Origin: Arion vulgaris
Taxonomy: Eukaryota > Mollusca > Gastropoda > Stylommatophora > Arionidae
Assembly (NCBI GenBank): GCA_020796225.1
Contig: CM036754.1
Coordinates: forward strand, 47,009,533 to 47,073,532
Direction: 5' to 3'
DNA: 64,000 nucleotides
The notes under the pieces were generated by a model, which had not been told where the DNA came from, did no database searches, and saw only the letters and a program-made list of their open reading frames with translations. Within the stretch, counting starts at the first letter, position 1, and each line of letters opens with the position of its first letter. Made by a program: the position numbers and the translations under genes. This document shows positions 1 to 8,745 of the stretch, in pieces.

Positions 1-1262
1 TTGTTGTTTGCGTTCATTCTTCGCTGCCAATTTTATCATTCTTATTGTGATATATAATTCATCTTTGACAAGAACCTTTTTTTACATTATGCAACTAGGC
101 CCACACACCCGATTTCAGCCAGCATTTTATTTACTAGGGTAGCTTGCCCTAGAACGATCCGTGGTGCCATATATTTTGGCTTGGATCTGCTCCTTTACGA
201 TCATCTTTTTGCAGTATATTTGGACTTTATGATCTACGCCAAAGAGCTGTGCAGCCTTGACTATGTTCGGATTAGAACATTTCTCAGTCTTTTTTGGGGT
301 ACATAAGCTTGTCCTGGGACGGCACCTTACTCGTGCAACACACAGTCAAAAGTGTCTACCTTTGCCATTGTTCAGAGTTGGATAGCCTGTCAAATATTTA
401 CAATGCTGGCCTTACTTTTCTGACCCCGTTGAGTTTATTCCGGAATAGGAACATTCTCAGCCTTTTCTAGGCCCGTGTGGCACTTGGCAATTTGCATTGT
501 CTATTACTCTGCATTTTCCCTGACCCTGGGAAACACTTTACTGGGGCTTCGCACAGATGTTTTAGAGAGTTGTTTCAACGCCGCTAGCAACGCAACTGAA
601 ATTTTAGCTCACCAACATCACCCACCTCAATTCTTCCGGGGATGTTAGTTGTTAATGCAACAGTACCTTGCTTGGTTGTCCCAGGGAGGGCAGTTTCATT
701 AGGCACTAAAAAGCAACTTTATAATTTGCGCTTGACTAACCTTACCCATTAAATGTATCTGCGCTTGGCCTCTTGTATAGAGTTTACCATAATTTTCCAG
801 TGTGTCCCCACAATACGTTACAGTGTTTTCAGAGACACTTACCGGAACCTTTGATTTGCACTGGATTCACGCCTCTGCTGGGCTTTCCAGCTCATTTGAA
901 TGGTCCGCTCACCTCAGCGTTTACCACGCCCTCCCGTCGCTCCAGCACCTTGCATGTCTGCCCCGCCTTTGGGCTAACCTGTGTATCGTCCGACGACTCA
1001 TACACTACCGTTTCTAATGTTTCGGCAACTTTTCATTGAACAGGAGATGCTTGCATTTTGTTCATGGATTTTGGACCTGCATTGCTTTTCCCTGCTTGCA
1101 CTGCTACCACTATCTGTAGCATCCTCGATCCCTACCCGCTTAGCCAGACAGGAACCATTGTCTGTTACCATGGTCACCACGTGGAGGTGGGGTAGGATCT
1201 TGATTAGTGCCAGTTCACTAATCCTGGCGCTACGTTGTCCCTATTCGCATTTGGCCCCCTAA
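1..1262. mobile_element. Dispersed repeat family 1, copy A (unclassified)
   Basis: This stretch aligns by eye, in order and on the same strand, with the split copy B between about 27751 and 31862. Shared landmarks include atttactagggtagct near 134, tgatctacgcca near 229, aagcttgtcctgggacggc near 306, ttgtcccagggagggcag near 675 and gtcaccacgtggaggtgg near 1172. Copy A runs off the left edge of the window, so its true start is unknown. No reverse transcriptase or transposase is visible; the small open frames here look accidental. A perfect 8-bp inverted repeat (1202-1209 with 1216-1223) lies near the right end, and homology stops around 1260. It could be an LTR, a non-coding part of a larger transposon, or a non-autonomous element; the sequence does not decide. 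Confidence 0.7.
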
Positions 1263-1847
1263 AAGATATAAACGATGTTGATATGTTGTATATTAAATGT
1301 TATTGATGCTCCTATTAAAAGAAGAAATTATTAGGCAATGCTGATGTGACTGTAGGCCTATTATATATGGAATGTGATTAACTTCAAAGTTCAAACTTAT
1401 TTCCTTATGGGCCGTCCATAAATTACGTCATGCACTTACAGAGGGGGTGTTTAGCGTTAGAGTAGCCAGCGGGGAGGGGCATGCTTCCCACTCGGCCCAA
1501 CAGCTCAATATACACGCACCCACCCAACCTTGTGGCAGTTGTCAGCTTCTATCTTTAATGCTAGCCATTATCGTAGCAACAGGAGGGGGCTTGGCCAAAC
1601 CCCTTTTTCATTTTCCCCTATTTTGCACTTTTTGTCCTCTCTGCTCCCCTCACCCCACCTAAACCATACCCTTTACTGTTCCCTCCCCCTCCTTGCACTG
1701 TAGTATCCAATTAAATAAAATATATAGCTAGATCTATCGTTTAATGATTCATTAAAAATAATATAAAATAGCTATCCAAAAAATCTGGTTTTTCTTAAGT
1801 GCTATAATTTAATAAATAACTATAAGTTAACAGTTATCAGAGGACTA
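1263..1847. other. Intergenic or intronic sequence, no gene seen
   Basis: No convincing coding sequence. At 1411-1430 it carries gccgtccataaattacgtca followed by a G-rich stretch. I recall closely similar motifs recurring in many invertebrate genomes as part of dispersed DNA repeats, so a fragment of a non-autonomous element is likely, but no terminal repeats or target duplication are evident. A pyrimidine-rich segment (1610-1700) and an AT-rich segment (1710-1830) follow. Confidence 0.4.
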
Positions 1848-1915
1848 TCATAGCACTCGGACATGTCCATAGGTGCTCCGACTCTACCTCAACACATCCA
1901 GCGCCCAACACGCCA
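1848..1915. repeat. Short dispersed segment shared with 39758-39830
   Basis: The run ggacatgtccataggtgctc occurs here and again near 39768, each followed by a similar tract ending in a form of cgtccagcg or catccagcg. This marks a short dispersed element of unknown class. It contains no coding sequence. Confidence 0.5.
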
Positions 1916-2239
1916 GTTCGATGTTGATTAATCAGTCTCTTTGCATATTTGGTATGTCATTCTTTACAAGCTGCACCAATATTTACACCCTTCTCTCTCA
2001 ATCTGGTCAGTGAGTGGGACTCGCAACCCTGAAACTCTTCTGTTCAAAAGGACTCTCTCAGTGCTTTAAGAATGTCATTTTGGTCCATTGCAGCTCCTTC
2101 TGATACGGTGGCCATGCCAGCAAATCTGTCAGTTGTTCATTGCCCTGACTCCTGTGTGCCCAGGGACAAAAATAACTATAACTACAGACAACAACAAAAC
2201 AGATAGATTACAGTTACAGTACAAGAAGAACACCACATT

Positions 2240-2485
2240 CGTCTTCACACTTTTTTTTAGAGCCGATTCAAAATTTTTAATAGTTTTTATTTTCGATCCA
2301 GAAGCACTTGAACTTTCAGCTCTTCGGCTTGGTGTCATGGACATCGAATCCTACGGTTCGGTGCCACGAACACCGTAAATCTGGAGAACCTGTCGCTTTT
2401 CTGCCAGTCCGCGGACTTGAACCGCGCTCATAGGGAGCTTGTCACTTATCATCCAACGCGCTACAAATACGCTGGACAGGCCAGC
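2240..2485 (-). mobile_element. tRNA-derived SINE fragment
   Basis: On the minus strand the right end reads like a degenerate tRNA. An A-box-like tagcgcgttgg (complement of 2453-2463) is followed about 30 bases later by a B-box ggttcaagtcc (complement of 2413-2423), a near match to the RNA polymerase III consensus. Acceptor-stem pairing is not intact, and the sequence continues into a non-tRNA body, which is the structure of a SINE rather than a tRNA gene. The left boundary is a guess; no target duplication was found. Confidence 0.6.
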
Positions 2486-2699
2486 CTTTAATAGTAAAAA
2501 ATGTCGCTTCTTTTTCGATCACCATTTTTTTAAACATCGCGTGACCAATCGACTGCTTTAACCGTCAGTCAATCAAATGAGCATTATTCATTTCGTTAAT
2601 ATATGCCACAGCTGTATGCTGTCAACTTTACTATGCGACGGATCAAAAAGTTGAAGAACGACAGAACAAGATATGTCCAAACTTTCTTTCTTCCATACA

Positions 2700-3050
2700 A
2701 CTTGTCTGTGTAAGATCTTACATGTTTTCTGGCCAAATACTATCTCTAACCAAGAACTACTTGCTCAGTGTCAACAAGAGAATATGAGCATCATCATCTA
2801 AGAGATGCTGGAGATGGGTCGGACATTTGATACCCATAGATACCAATTCTGTCACAATATGGACACCAGAGGTAAATGAAAATATGGAAGACCCAAAACG
2901 ACCTGGAGGAGAACAGGAACAGTAGAACAAGAACTGAAAGAAATGAATCATAGTTGGTACACAATACAGGGAACGGTCAAGAATAGACAAGAATGGTGTA
3001 CATTTATTGCTGCCCTAAATTCCAGTGGCATCACAGGCTAGAGACAGAGA
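2700..3050 (+). mobile_element. LINE 3' end, C-terminal tail of ORF2 (RTE-like)
   Basis: The plus strand encodes, across frameshifts, the tail of a non-LTR retrotransposon polyprotein: RCWRWVGHLIPIDTNSVT, then a GRPKTTWRR-like basic stretch, then VEQELKEMNHSW. This matches the fragment at 63430-63735, which carries RWIGYVIRMETN and GKRKRGRPNTTWMKTVEQEL, so both belong to one family. The reverse transcriptase core is missing (5' truncation, typical of target-primed insertion). Stops and frame changes make it non-functional. The left boundary is approximate. Confidence 0.75.
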
Positions 3051-3199
3051 GAAAACCTTTCATGATCAGTTTATACAATCTGATGATTCTGGGACTAATA
3101 TTTGCTAGTGTGTAATAAGGAAAGCATACCTTGACGCAAAAATTGGTCGGAATGCTGCATACTAGTCGCCTGACAATGCCTTAATTTGTAGCGGACAAC

Positions 3200-3490
3200 T
3201 CAAGAAGAAGTTACTAGTGTTGTGATAGTTTCTTCGAACGTTCCATATTGACCACTTGTTAAACCACTCTTTGTGATTTGTATGCAATCTGAGCCTAAGA
3301 GAGATTGTACGTTGTGCCAGTTATACGCCTACATGTAGGCCAGCATATCCAATTTCTGCTACTCTTTTTATTTACTAGTGTAGCTTTCCTAGCCACCCCC
3401 CCCTTCCTTCCTTACCGTAGTCACCTCGTATGAATACCTTATAGGTAACAGTGTTACTATTCTTTGCTCCGCTTGTGAGCCCCTTCAACA
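3200..3490 (+). mobile_element. Dispersed repeat family 2, copy 1 (SINE-like, unclassified)
   Basis: The segment from about 3225 (cttcgaacgttccatattga) to the end near ttactattctttgctc matches 15466-15785 on the same strand and 35525-35730 on the opposite strand. Shared landmarks are gattgtacgttgtgccagtt and tttatttactagtgtagct. The latter resembles a block in dispersed family 1 (near 132 and 27913), which suggests a shared module. It contains no coding sequence. Confidence 0.65.
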
Positions 3491-3605
3491 CACAGGCGAT
3501 GTGACAGTTTGATTTGACACAACATACAATCTGATAATAGTTGTGTCTCACTAATACGAATAGTGAGGTTTAGCACAACATAAATCTAATGATTATGTCG
3601 CACAA

Positions 3606-4350
3606 AGTATGAGTAGCCCACTGTGGTGGCATTGCGATGTCACAGAGTGTTGAGTAGCCCACTGTGGTAGCATTGAGATGTCACAGAGTATTAGTAGCCC
3701 ACTGTGGTAGCATTGAGATGTCACAGAGTATTGAGTAGGGCATTGAGATGTCACAGAGTATTAGTAGCCCACTGTGGTAGCATTGAGATGTCACAGTTTG
3801 AGTAGCCCACTGTGGTGGCATTGAGATGTCACAGTTTGAGTAGCCCACTGTGGTAGCATTGAGATGTCACAGAGTATTAGTAGCCCACTGTGGTGGCATT
3901 GAGATGTCACAGTTTGAGTAGCCCACTGTGGTGGCATTGAGATGTCACAGAGTATTAGTAGCCCACTGTGGTAGCATTGAGATGTCACAGAGTATTGAGT
4001 AGGGCATTGAGATGTCACAGAGTGTTGAGTAGCCCACTGTGGTAGCATTGAGATGTCACAGAGTATTAGTAGCCCACTGTGGTGGCATTGAGATGTCACA
4101 GTTTGAGTAGCCCACTGTGGTGGCATTGAGATGTCACAGAGTATTGAGTAGGGCATTGAGATGTCACAGCGTGTTGAGTAGCCCACTGTGGTAGCATTGA
4201 GATGTCACAGAGTATTAGTAGCCCACTGTGGTGGCATTGAGATGTCACAGAGTATTGAGTAGGGCATTGAGATGTCACAGAGTATTGAGTAGGGCATTGA
4301 GATGTCACAGAGTCTGAGTAGACCACTGTGGTGGCATTGAGATGTTACAC
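3606..4350. repeat. Minisatellite, 37-41-bp unit
   Basis: About 20 units built on gtagcccactgtggt plus gcattgagatgtcacag, with 37- and 40-bp length variants and several shortened units (gagtagggcattgagatgtc) that lack the middle. The minus strand is open over several units, giving peptides made only of repeat; I do not regard these as genes. Confidence 0.95.
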
Positions 4351-4454
4351 AACGTATGTAACCAATAATTATAACACTCAAAGTTGTTGGTACAGTATAA
4401 ATTGAGACAACATACAATTTGTTGAATGTGGGACACTTAAAGTTTATAGTGTTG

Positions 4455-4625
4455 AGATAATATCATATCCGCTCATTCACTGTACCGTATAATATGATAT
4501 CCGCTCATACACTGTACCATATCGTATGATATCCGTGCATACACTGTACCGTATAGTATGATATCTGTGCATACACTGTACCGTATAGTATGATATCTGT
4601 GCATACACTGTACTGTATGGTATGA
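4455..4625. repeat. Minisatellite, 32-bp unit, about 5 copies
   Basis: Units of about 32 bp carrying atgatatctgtgcatacact and ctgtaccgtatagt, with early copies reading ccgctcat in place of ctgtgcat. The array ends where antisense SINE-like sequence begins. Confidence 0.9.
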
Positions 4626-4744
4626 CTAGCAGTTTTACCCGTTCTTCGCACTGGGAATTTAGTATGATTTGACATTTGTGCATACACTGCAAAAGCCTGT
4701 AGAATTTAATGATTAGTGAAGTCACCGCAAAACTATTAAGGTTA

Positions 4745-4855
4745 TGATATTTTGTTGTGCCCGGACAGAAAAAACTTCTTGACCTTACCGGAGAATCAAA
4801 CCCAGGTCTCCCGAATGGGAACCTGTGCTCTAAATGCATTTAGCCAGACGCTCCT
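4745..4855 (-). mobile_element. tRNA-derived SINE fragment
   Basis: Read on the minus strand, an A-box-like tggctaaatgc (complement of 4836-4846) is followed by a B-box-like ggtttgattctcc (complement of 4790-4802), a tRNA-like spacing, and then a non-tRNA tail. It lies in the presumed intron upstream of the long exon at 4994. It is not an intact tRNA, since no full cloverleaf can be drawn, and it is unrelated in sequence to the SINE heads at 2400 and 52780. Confidence 0.6.
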
Positions 4856-4969
4856 CATCATTAAATATATTTTGTACATTTCAACGTCTGTTCCTAATCC
4901 TATTCAGTAAGAGCCATATTTTTTCTTCTGTGCTGAAACTCTTCATTGCATATCATTTCATTAATTAAT

Positions 4970-4993
4970 GTTTGTTTTGATTTCTTCTTTCAG
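4970..4993 (+). other. Splice acceptor (polypyrimidine tract and AG)
   Basis: A T-rich tract ending in ttcttctttcag directly precedes sequence that is open in the coding frame from its first complete codon. This supports an intron/exon boundary at 4993/4994. Confidence 0.7.
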
Positions 4994-7461
4994 ATTGTTT
5001 CGGATGCAGCTTTACTATGCACAGAGCCATCAGCATTAAACATAGAATTGTTCGAAGAGTAGATATAGACAAAGCTCCGCTTGCAACTTTTGATACTGTT
5101 GATCTCGGTGATGAAGATATTAGAATAGTTTGTCCTCGCTCCGAAAGTAAAAAGTCAACAACTGATTCTAAAAATAGTCCAACTAGCCACCATCTTGTAG
5201 ATTCAAATAAATCTGGGGTGTTTATTCAAGATGGTGGCCTGAAATCTGGAACAATAGGGGGAAGTAATTCTAAAAAGTCCCTGTCTCAAGCAGGCGGGAG
5301 GAAAAGAGAGCAAAGATGATCGGGTCAAGGATAAGTCAGGTTGTTCAGAAATAGAAAATGTACAAGAAGCAAAGCAAGGTAAAGGTGCCGTCACTGAAGC
5401 TCTTTCATCGGATACAAAGAAACCAGAGGTTGGGCAGCCAGACACTACAACAACACACAGAGCTGTAACAGTTGCTATTGATACAGATAGGAATGTCAGA
5501 AGAGATGTTGCAAATACCTCGGTGGTAACAACTCTTGCACGTCAGACAACAATCGGCAGAGTTAATATTCCAATCAAGAAACAAGATTCTGATTCTTCTT
5601 CTTCTAGTCCTGGTTCCTGTAGTGACACAACCTTCACCTTCCAAGCATCCCGTCCTTCTGTAGGCCACTTTGAGAGAACTTGCGCTGAAGGGCAGCTGCT
5701 GGATTCTGAATCAAGGAAAGCTGCAGACAATCTTGTGCCAGAGTACCTTGACCCTAGTCAGATACTGTCACCATCCAAACGTAAAGCATATGAAAGAAGA
5801 ATAGAGAGGTTAAAAGTAACAACATCACCCATTGCCCGTCCTCGTAGTGCCGCACCAATAAATGTTGTTAGTCTTGATGAATATGCAGCAATCAGCTGCC
5901 CTGAGCCATTGCCAGCAATTCCGGTTGTCCAAGACAAGCTGAAGATCACACTCCCATTGGATGAGTTTACAACAAAACCCAAAACTCCTAAGCTGCACAG
6001 TGCAAAAAGACAGAACTCTGAAGATACATGCTTTGAATTTACCGAAGAATTTCTCTTTAGTCGGACAAAGTCAGCACTGGTTGTTACAGAAGATGGACAG
6101 CTTCCATTGTCACCGCGACGAGTACTGATACCACCAAACCTGACTCCAAGTACTTCTCCACAACTCTCAGCCTCACCAAGACTATCTCCAATCTCTTTCT
6201 ACGATACAACATTGACAGATTCACCTAAACTAATATACATTCAACAAAGTGAAACTACTCACAAAATCTTTGCTGGTACCTCTGATGAAAGTGAACAAGA
6301 AGATTGGGCTCATTTTCCAGAATGTTCTCAGACTGATGATAATGTAGAACATGACACTAGTACAAGTACTGTTTGTGATACACAAGAGAATGAGCTGGAC
6401 AGCTCTGTCCTAGCTGACCAACTTCTAGAGTGGACAACAACTTCTCACACTAACATCTATCCTACTACTGAAACACTGCCCATTGAGCATCATTTGGGTG
6501 CTCTAGAAGAATGTGCTCTGCATAATCAAGCATGTAGTCATGCTCATACTGATCTTTTTTCTGAGCACTCAGATCAGATTAAAATCAACTTGCAAGAAGT
6601 ACCTTCCTTGGGAAAATTTGATAATGCCATTGACCTTACTCGTGAACCAGGAAGATGTTCAACAGATGTTACATTTCAATCTATTAGACCATTCATGGAA
6701 GTACCACATGTTCGGGTAGATCCTGAGTTTGAGTCGGAAGAAATTATTACAATAGAAATTAGTCAGCCAGCTGGAGGTTGTGAGAAACATATTGGAATTG
6801 AAATCAGATCCGGAGATAGCAGTGAAAGTGTATCTCCAGTTTGTTTTGATCGCTTCCCAAAACTCTGGAGTCCAGACTCGGATAGTCCGATTGTTGTCTT
6901 CAGTGAAATACCTAATATCCAACAGAACTCTCATGTTTGGTGTCATTCCAATTCAGAATTAGATAACCCTGTGTCATTTGATAGTATCAGTATTTCAGCT
7001 GCTGCTTCTGCCAGTTTTTCCCGAAGGTGATCTGCAGGGTCTAACTTCTGATACCTGTTTTAGGAACACCGAGCTGTCCATACAACGATTACCAGGGGCA
7101 CAGTTACACGTTTCTTCACCATTTTCTGACCAATTACTCATCCCTGAAACTTCAACTATTCATTCTGTGAATGATACCATTGCTGCTGCTACTACTCAGC
7201 TTTCACATCCGCAGCAACAAAGTGAACAGTTGGATGAGAAACTAGAATTGCGGCAACGGCCGCCAAGTACAAATCCCTTTGACATTGATTTTCAGCCATT
7301 AGAGTCAGATACATTTGACTATGACCTGCGCTTCAGAGTGCACACAAATCCATTTATAGAGCAAGCTTCATCTGCATCAGGTGACCTATTTCTTTTCCGT
7401 GTCAATGAACAACTCATCTACGTAGAAACAAGCAGACGTCAAGTACAGACACAATTATTAG
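4994..7461 (+). CDS. Long internal exon of an unrecognised Ser/Pro-rich host protein, with two apparent frameshifts
   Basis: I do not recognise this protein. The exon lies between an acceptor (tttcag, ending 4993) and a consensus donor (gtaagt at 7462). Translation runs in one frame from 4996 (CFGCSFTMHRAISIKHRIVR) to about 5290, shifts by one base to a second frame (QAGGKESKDDRVKDKSGCSE, then 500 residues to about 7015), and shifts again to a third (EGDLQGLTSDT) until the donor. Composition stays protein-like across both breaks: charged and Ser/Thr/Pro-rich, with many SP sites around 6100-6230 and a basic KRKAYERRIERLK near 5780. Two NPF tripeptides (7272-7280 and 7347-7355) are the type bound by EH domains of endocytic proteins; their use here is inference. 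If one base is discounted at each break, the exon is a multiple of three with phase-1 introns on both sides. The breaks fall beside homopolymers (cgggagg; tttttccc), so sequencing error or a decaying gene are both possible. The first and last exons are not identified here. Confidence 0.75.
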
Positions 7462-7467
7462 GTAAGT
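7462..7467 (+). other. Splice donor GTAAGT
   Basis: A perfect consensus donor follows the open frame; the last codon is split after its first base. Antisense LINE sequence begins about 35 bases into the intron. Confidence 0.75.
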
Positions 7468-7495
7468 ACATACAACTTACATTTCAACTTACTTA

Positions 7496-7867
7496 CTTAT
7501 TCCTCTCCGCTCCTCATGGAGCATAGGGCCTCAACAGTTGTTCGCCACTTTTCCCGGTCTCTGGCTGTTTTCTTTATGGTGTCCCAGGATAGTCCAGCAC
7601 TCTTCAGTTCCTCAAGAAGACTTCGTCTCCAGGTTTGTTTAGTGCCTCCTCATTTTCGTTTACCTTTGCGGATTCCACTCAAGGGCTTGTCTAGTGACAC
7701 TCGACTGTGTCTTCCGTAGGGTATGCCCAACCCATCGTCATTTTCTCCTCATAACCTGGGTCATCATGGGTTCTTGTCCTGTTCTTATCCACAGATCTGT
7801 GTTTGCACCTCTGTCATACCATCTCAGTCTGAGAATCTGCTGAAGACATCCGTTGAAAGGTCTGGAT
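7496..7867 (-). mobile_element. LINE 3' end, C-terminal ORF2 (RTE-like), antisense
   Basis: With frameshifts, the minus strand encodes a typical LINE C-terminus: KIQTFQRM, then DLWIRTGQEPMMTQVMRRK, a WVGHTLRK-type segment, TRQALEWNPQGK, SLLEELKSAGLSWDTIKK and a final EKWRTTVEALCS before a stop. The same segment occurs at 37735-37980, a second copy of the family. The element ends in a taagtaag-type tail at 7490-7500. Upstream, the LINE reading frame runs straight into the 60-bp array at 7868, which is made of this LINE's own sequence. Frame breaks make it non-functional. Confidence 0.8.
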
Positions 7868-8410
7868 CTTATTTGTATTTAACTAGGTGACTCACCATGC
7901 TTCTGAGCCATATAGCAACACAGATTTCACATTTGTATTTAACTTGGTGACTCACCATGCTTCTGAGCCATATAGCAACACAGATTTCACATTTGTATTT
8001 AACGTGGTGACTCACCATGCTTCTGAGCCCATACAACAACACAGATTTCACATTTGTATTTAACTTGGTGACTCACCATGCTTCTGAGCCCATACAACAA
8101 CACAGATTTCACATTTGTATTTAACTTGGTGACTCACCATGCTTCTGAGCCATATAGCAACACAGATTTCACATTTGTATTTAACTTGGTGACTCACCAT
8201 GCTTCTGAGCCATATAGCAACACAGATTTCACATTTGTATTTAACGTGGTGACTCACCATGCTTCTGAGCCATATAACAACACAGATTTCACATTTGTAT
8301 TTAACGTGGTGACTCACCATGCTTCTGAGCCCATACAACAACACAGATTTCACATTTGTATTTAACTTGGTGACTCACCATGCTTCTGAGCCCATACAAC
8401 ACACAGAATA
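7868..8410 (-). repeat. 60-bp minisatellite derived from LINE coding sequence, about 9 copies
   Basis: Each unit, read on the minus strand, encodes NTNVKSVLLYGSEAW, a stop, then VTKL. This is recognisably the VKSVLLYGSETW motif found near the C-terminus of RTE-like LINE polyproteins. The array lies exactly where this motif belongs, immediately upstream of the KIQTF segment of the antisense LINE at 7496-7867. Units are 60 or 61 bp (atagcaaca versus catacaacaaca variants). It is therefore a tandem expansion of one 20-codon block inside an inserted LINE. Confidence 0.9.
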
Positions 8411-8496
8411 TTCCTTTTGAGCTGTTAACACATATCAACTTATGTCTACAATAATTGTGTATATAACATATATAATACTTCTTCTTACGTTTGTCC

Positions 8497-8605
8497 GTTA
8501 TGAATTCAGACATAATCAGAACACATTGTATGGAGCTCCAGACTGATTTTTTGCATGGAGCCTGCTTTCCTTATTATCAGTTACCTCCATATTTCTCCGA
8601 CTTAG
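8497..8605. repeat. Dispersed repeat family 3, copy 1
   Basis: This aligns with 33732-33845. Both carry tatgaattca, then ctgactgatttttgc or its equivalent, then gctttccttattatcagt against gttttccttattaccagt. The class is unknown and there is no coding sequence. Both copies adjoin tandem arrays. Confidence 0.55.
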
Positions 8606-8716
8606 GGGTAACATATATACTCACATGTCAACCTTGTTACAGAGCAGGGGTAACATATATACTCACATGTCAACCTTGTTACAGAGCAGGGGCAACATAT
8701 ATACTCACATGTCAAC
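8606..8716. repeat. Minisatellite, 42-bp unit, about 2.7 copies
   Basis: Units contain taacatatatactcacatgt and caaccttgttacagagcagg. The last partial unit runs into the perfect inverted repeat at 8717-8745, just before the LINE start codon. Confidence 0.9.
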
Positions 8717-8745
8717 CTCACATGTCAACTTTGTTGACATGTGAG
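8717..8745. other. Perfect 13-bp inverted repeat (hairpin) ahead of LINE ORF
   Basis: ctcacatgtcaac (8717-8729), loop ttt, gttgacatgtgag (8733-8745). It ends five bases before the ATG that opens the endonuclease reading frame of the downstream LINE. The left arm resembles the repeat unit of the adjacent 42-bp array (actcacatgtcaacc), so it may have formed by inverted duplication of that unit. Confidence 0.8.

Noticed and set aside
773..1262. Small overlapping open frames as host genes
   Set aside because: They lie in dispersed element A and are not conserved as frames in copy B.
1..1262. Calling dispersed family 1 an LTR
   Set aside because: No TG...CA ends, primer-binding site or gag-pol region could be seen, and copy A is cut by the window edge.
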